IMG/VR virus record: IMGVR_UViG_3300023278_001631
Coordinates: 1 to 22,183 of that record
DNA length: 22,183 bases
Strand: one strand, 5' to 3'
DNA from: a virus
A program made the translations under genes and the position numbers. The notes under the pieces were generated by a model. The model saw nothing but the letters and a program-made list of their open reading frames with translations. It was not told the origin of the DNA and did no database searches. Positions 20,998 to 22,183 of this stretch are shown piece by piece; position 1 is the first letter of the stretch; each line of letters starts with the position of its first letter.

Positions 20998-21031
20998 CTC
21001 CTAGGGTTATAATATAGCCCTGGGAGTTTTT
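20998..21031 (+). terminator. Terminator hairpin 2, GC-rich with T-run
   Basis: CTCCTAGGG (20998-21006) pairs with CCCTGGGAG (21018-21026), nine pairs including one T-G, followed by TTTTT (21027-21031). This is a classical intrinsic terminator and ends the late tail transcript ahead of the next promoter. Confidence 0.8.
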
Positions 21032-21079
21032 ATTTATAATGAAATTAATTATAAAGAATAACCTCCCTTAGTGAATTTA

Positions 21080-21112
21080 TTTGTAATTTCCAAAATATTT
21101 TCCCTATCTTTA
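21080..21112 (+). promoter_or_regulatory. Bacteroidota-type promoter for the phosphoesterase gene
   Basis: TTTG at 21080-21083, 21 bases, then TATCTTTA at 21105-21112 (one mismatch to TAnnTTTG). The spacing is identical to the promoter at 3949-3981. The start of transcription would be near 21119, giving a leader of about 20 bases before the ATG at 21141, which fits a new transcription unit after tandem terminators. Confidence 0.55.
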
Positions 21113-21140
21113 CCATATTTTGCAACTAAATAACTACTAG

Positions 21141-22183
21141 ATGTCTTATAATCCACAATTACTAAATGAACTACAGTCATTACTCAGCTGGAAAAAAAGT
21201 AAAAAGTTTTATGCTGAAAAGCTTCAAATAACTGAAGATGAGGTGAATGAACTAATAGCAGAAATTAAGAAGAAGGACGATGATGAGGATACAAATTTTG
21301 CAAAAATGTACGATGGTAACTTTGAATGTGTTAAAAAAGTTAGCAATGATAAGGGAACTATTGAAAGTACAATAACTCTAGACTTTGAACCAAAGAATGA
21401 CATAGAGCTTGCTAAGCTACATAAGATAGACTTAGAGAAATATGTTATAACAAACTACTGGTCTAAGGTGCTTCCTAGTGGGAAGTTTACATCTTCAGTG
21501 TTCTCACGAAGAAAGAGTCCTAAAGACTACACACCAGAAGACTTTAGTAAGTTTTTAGAAAACTATAAATCAAACTACATTCCGATTCCTTTACCAGAAA
21601 GAAACAGTAATAAGTCTGTTACAGATATTGAGTTGTCTCTTTCTGACTATCACTTAGCAAAACAATATGTTGATGATGATAATGATCCCTCTGTTAGAGC
21701 AAGAAGATTCTTCACTGTAGCAGAGAACTTAATCTCTAAGGTTAAAAGTGTGTATGATATAAATAAAGTGGTATTTCCAATATCAAATGATTTCTTTCAT
21801 ACAGACAACTATCAGAACTCAACTACTAGCGGAACACCTCAAGATACTATTTTAGATTATGCCTCTGAATACGAGCTTGGCTTTGCCATTCTTGCAGACA
21901 CTATAAAGATGCTAAAAGCTAACTCTAGAGAAGTGGAGGTTATATTAGTTCAGGGGAACCACGATAGAACTAAATCATTCTATCTAGCCCATGCACTAGA
22001 CATATTCTTTAAACAAGAAGAAAGCATAAAGTTTATTAGAGAACATAGTGTTGTAAAAGGCACAATGGTTGGTGAAACTTTTATTGGTTACCATCATGGC
22101 AATTGTAAGATAGATCAGCTACCACTTCTATTTGCTACACATCCAAAATACTCAGAGATGTTTGGTAAAGCTAAATATAGAGA
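21141..22183 (+). CDS. Metallophosphoesterase, partial (runs off right edge)
   Basis: The frame is open from ATG 21141 to the window edge (over 340 codons). Calcineurin-like metallophosphoesterase motifs are in order: LSLSDYHLAKQ (DxH metal-binding), then VVFPISNDFFHTDN (equivalent of GDxxD, with Asn-Asp here), then LVQGNHDRT (GNHD, near residue 275) and YHHGNCK further on. The ~165 residues before the first motif hold an N-terminal helical part (SLLSWKKSKKFYAEKLQI) and a charged region. Family members cleave phosphoester bonds, including nucleic acids (as in SbcD/Mre11) or nucleotides. Phage members are usually linked to DNA metabolism; the substrate is unknown. The last metal-binding motif should lie beyond the edge. 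Confidence 0.75.
   Translation, partial: MSYNPQLLNELQSLLSWKKSKKFYAEKLQITEDEVNELIAEIKKKDDDEDTNFAKMYDGNFECVKKVSNDKGTIESTITLDFEPKNDIELAKLHKIDLEKYVITNYWSKVLPSGKFTSSVFSRRKSPKDYTPEDFSKFLENYKSNYIPIPLPERNSNKSVTDIELSLSDYHLAKQYVDDDNDPSVRARRFFTVAENLISKVKSVYDINKVVFPISNDFFHTDNYQNSTTSGTPQDTILDYASEYELGFAILADTIKMLKANSREVEVILVQGNHDRTKSFYLAHALDIFFKQEESIKFIREHSVVKGTMVGETFIGYHHGNCKIDQLPLLFATHPKYSEMFGKAKYR

Overview
The window looks like part of a tailed double-stranded DNA phage genome infecting a member of the Bacteroidota. It is AT-rich and densely packed, and has a complete head module in the order large terminase, portal, scaffold candidate, major capsid. Start codons mostly lack a Shine-Dalgarno sequence and follow A-rich tracts. 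Two intergenic sites match the Bacteroidota promoter pattern TTTG-N21-TAnnTTTG. The sizes and order of the head genes, plus a nearby IHF/HU-like gene, resemble crAss-like phages (Crassvirales). That placement is my inference from remembered family features, not from a search.

The left arm (1-3802) is on the minus strand: small, often overlapping genes typical of early or host-takeover regions. It includes a methylglyoxal synthase, a MazG-like nucleotide pyrophosphohydrolase, two tiny cysteine-ribbon proteins, several unknowns, a cassette of small membrane and lipoprotein genes, and a tRNA-like element with normal acceptor and T arms but an abnormal interior. A 351-base gap (3056-3406) holds inverted repeats, a repeated 10-mer and a perfect G-quadruplex motif. 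The 131-residue gene at 3407-3802 reads left out of a divergent, G-tract-rich intergenic region (3803-4077).

The right arm (4078-22183) is on the plus strand. A winged-helix-like protein, an IHF/HU-like protein and several small genes lead into a possible small terminase, the large terminase, portal, acidic scaffold candidate and major capsid protein. After a structured 193-base gap come neck/connector-like and other structural proteins. A strong terminator then precedes a run of probable tail or adhesion proteins, including a collar-type fibre with HxH metal-binding motifs, two small membrane (holin-like) proteins and three related adhesin-like domains.

The most unusual feature is a shared design in the tail/adhesion block: at least six proteins carry runs of threonine, either at the C-terminus (commonly ending T(n)-I-x-V/L) or as linkers. 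Three adjacent genes carry copies of one ~70-residue domain followed by such a tract; in the last, the reading frame continues into two further domains. Tandem terminators close this block. A new promoter then drives a metallophosphoesterase gene that runs off the right edge.
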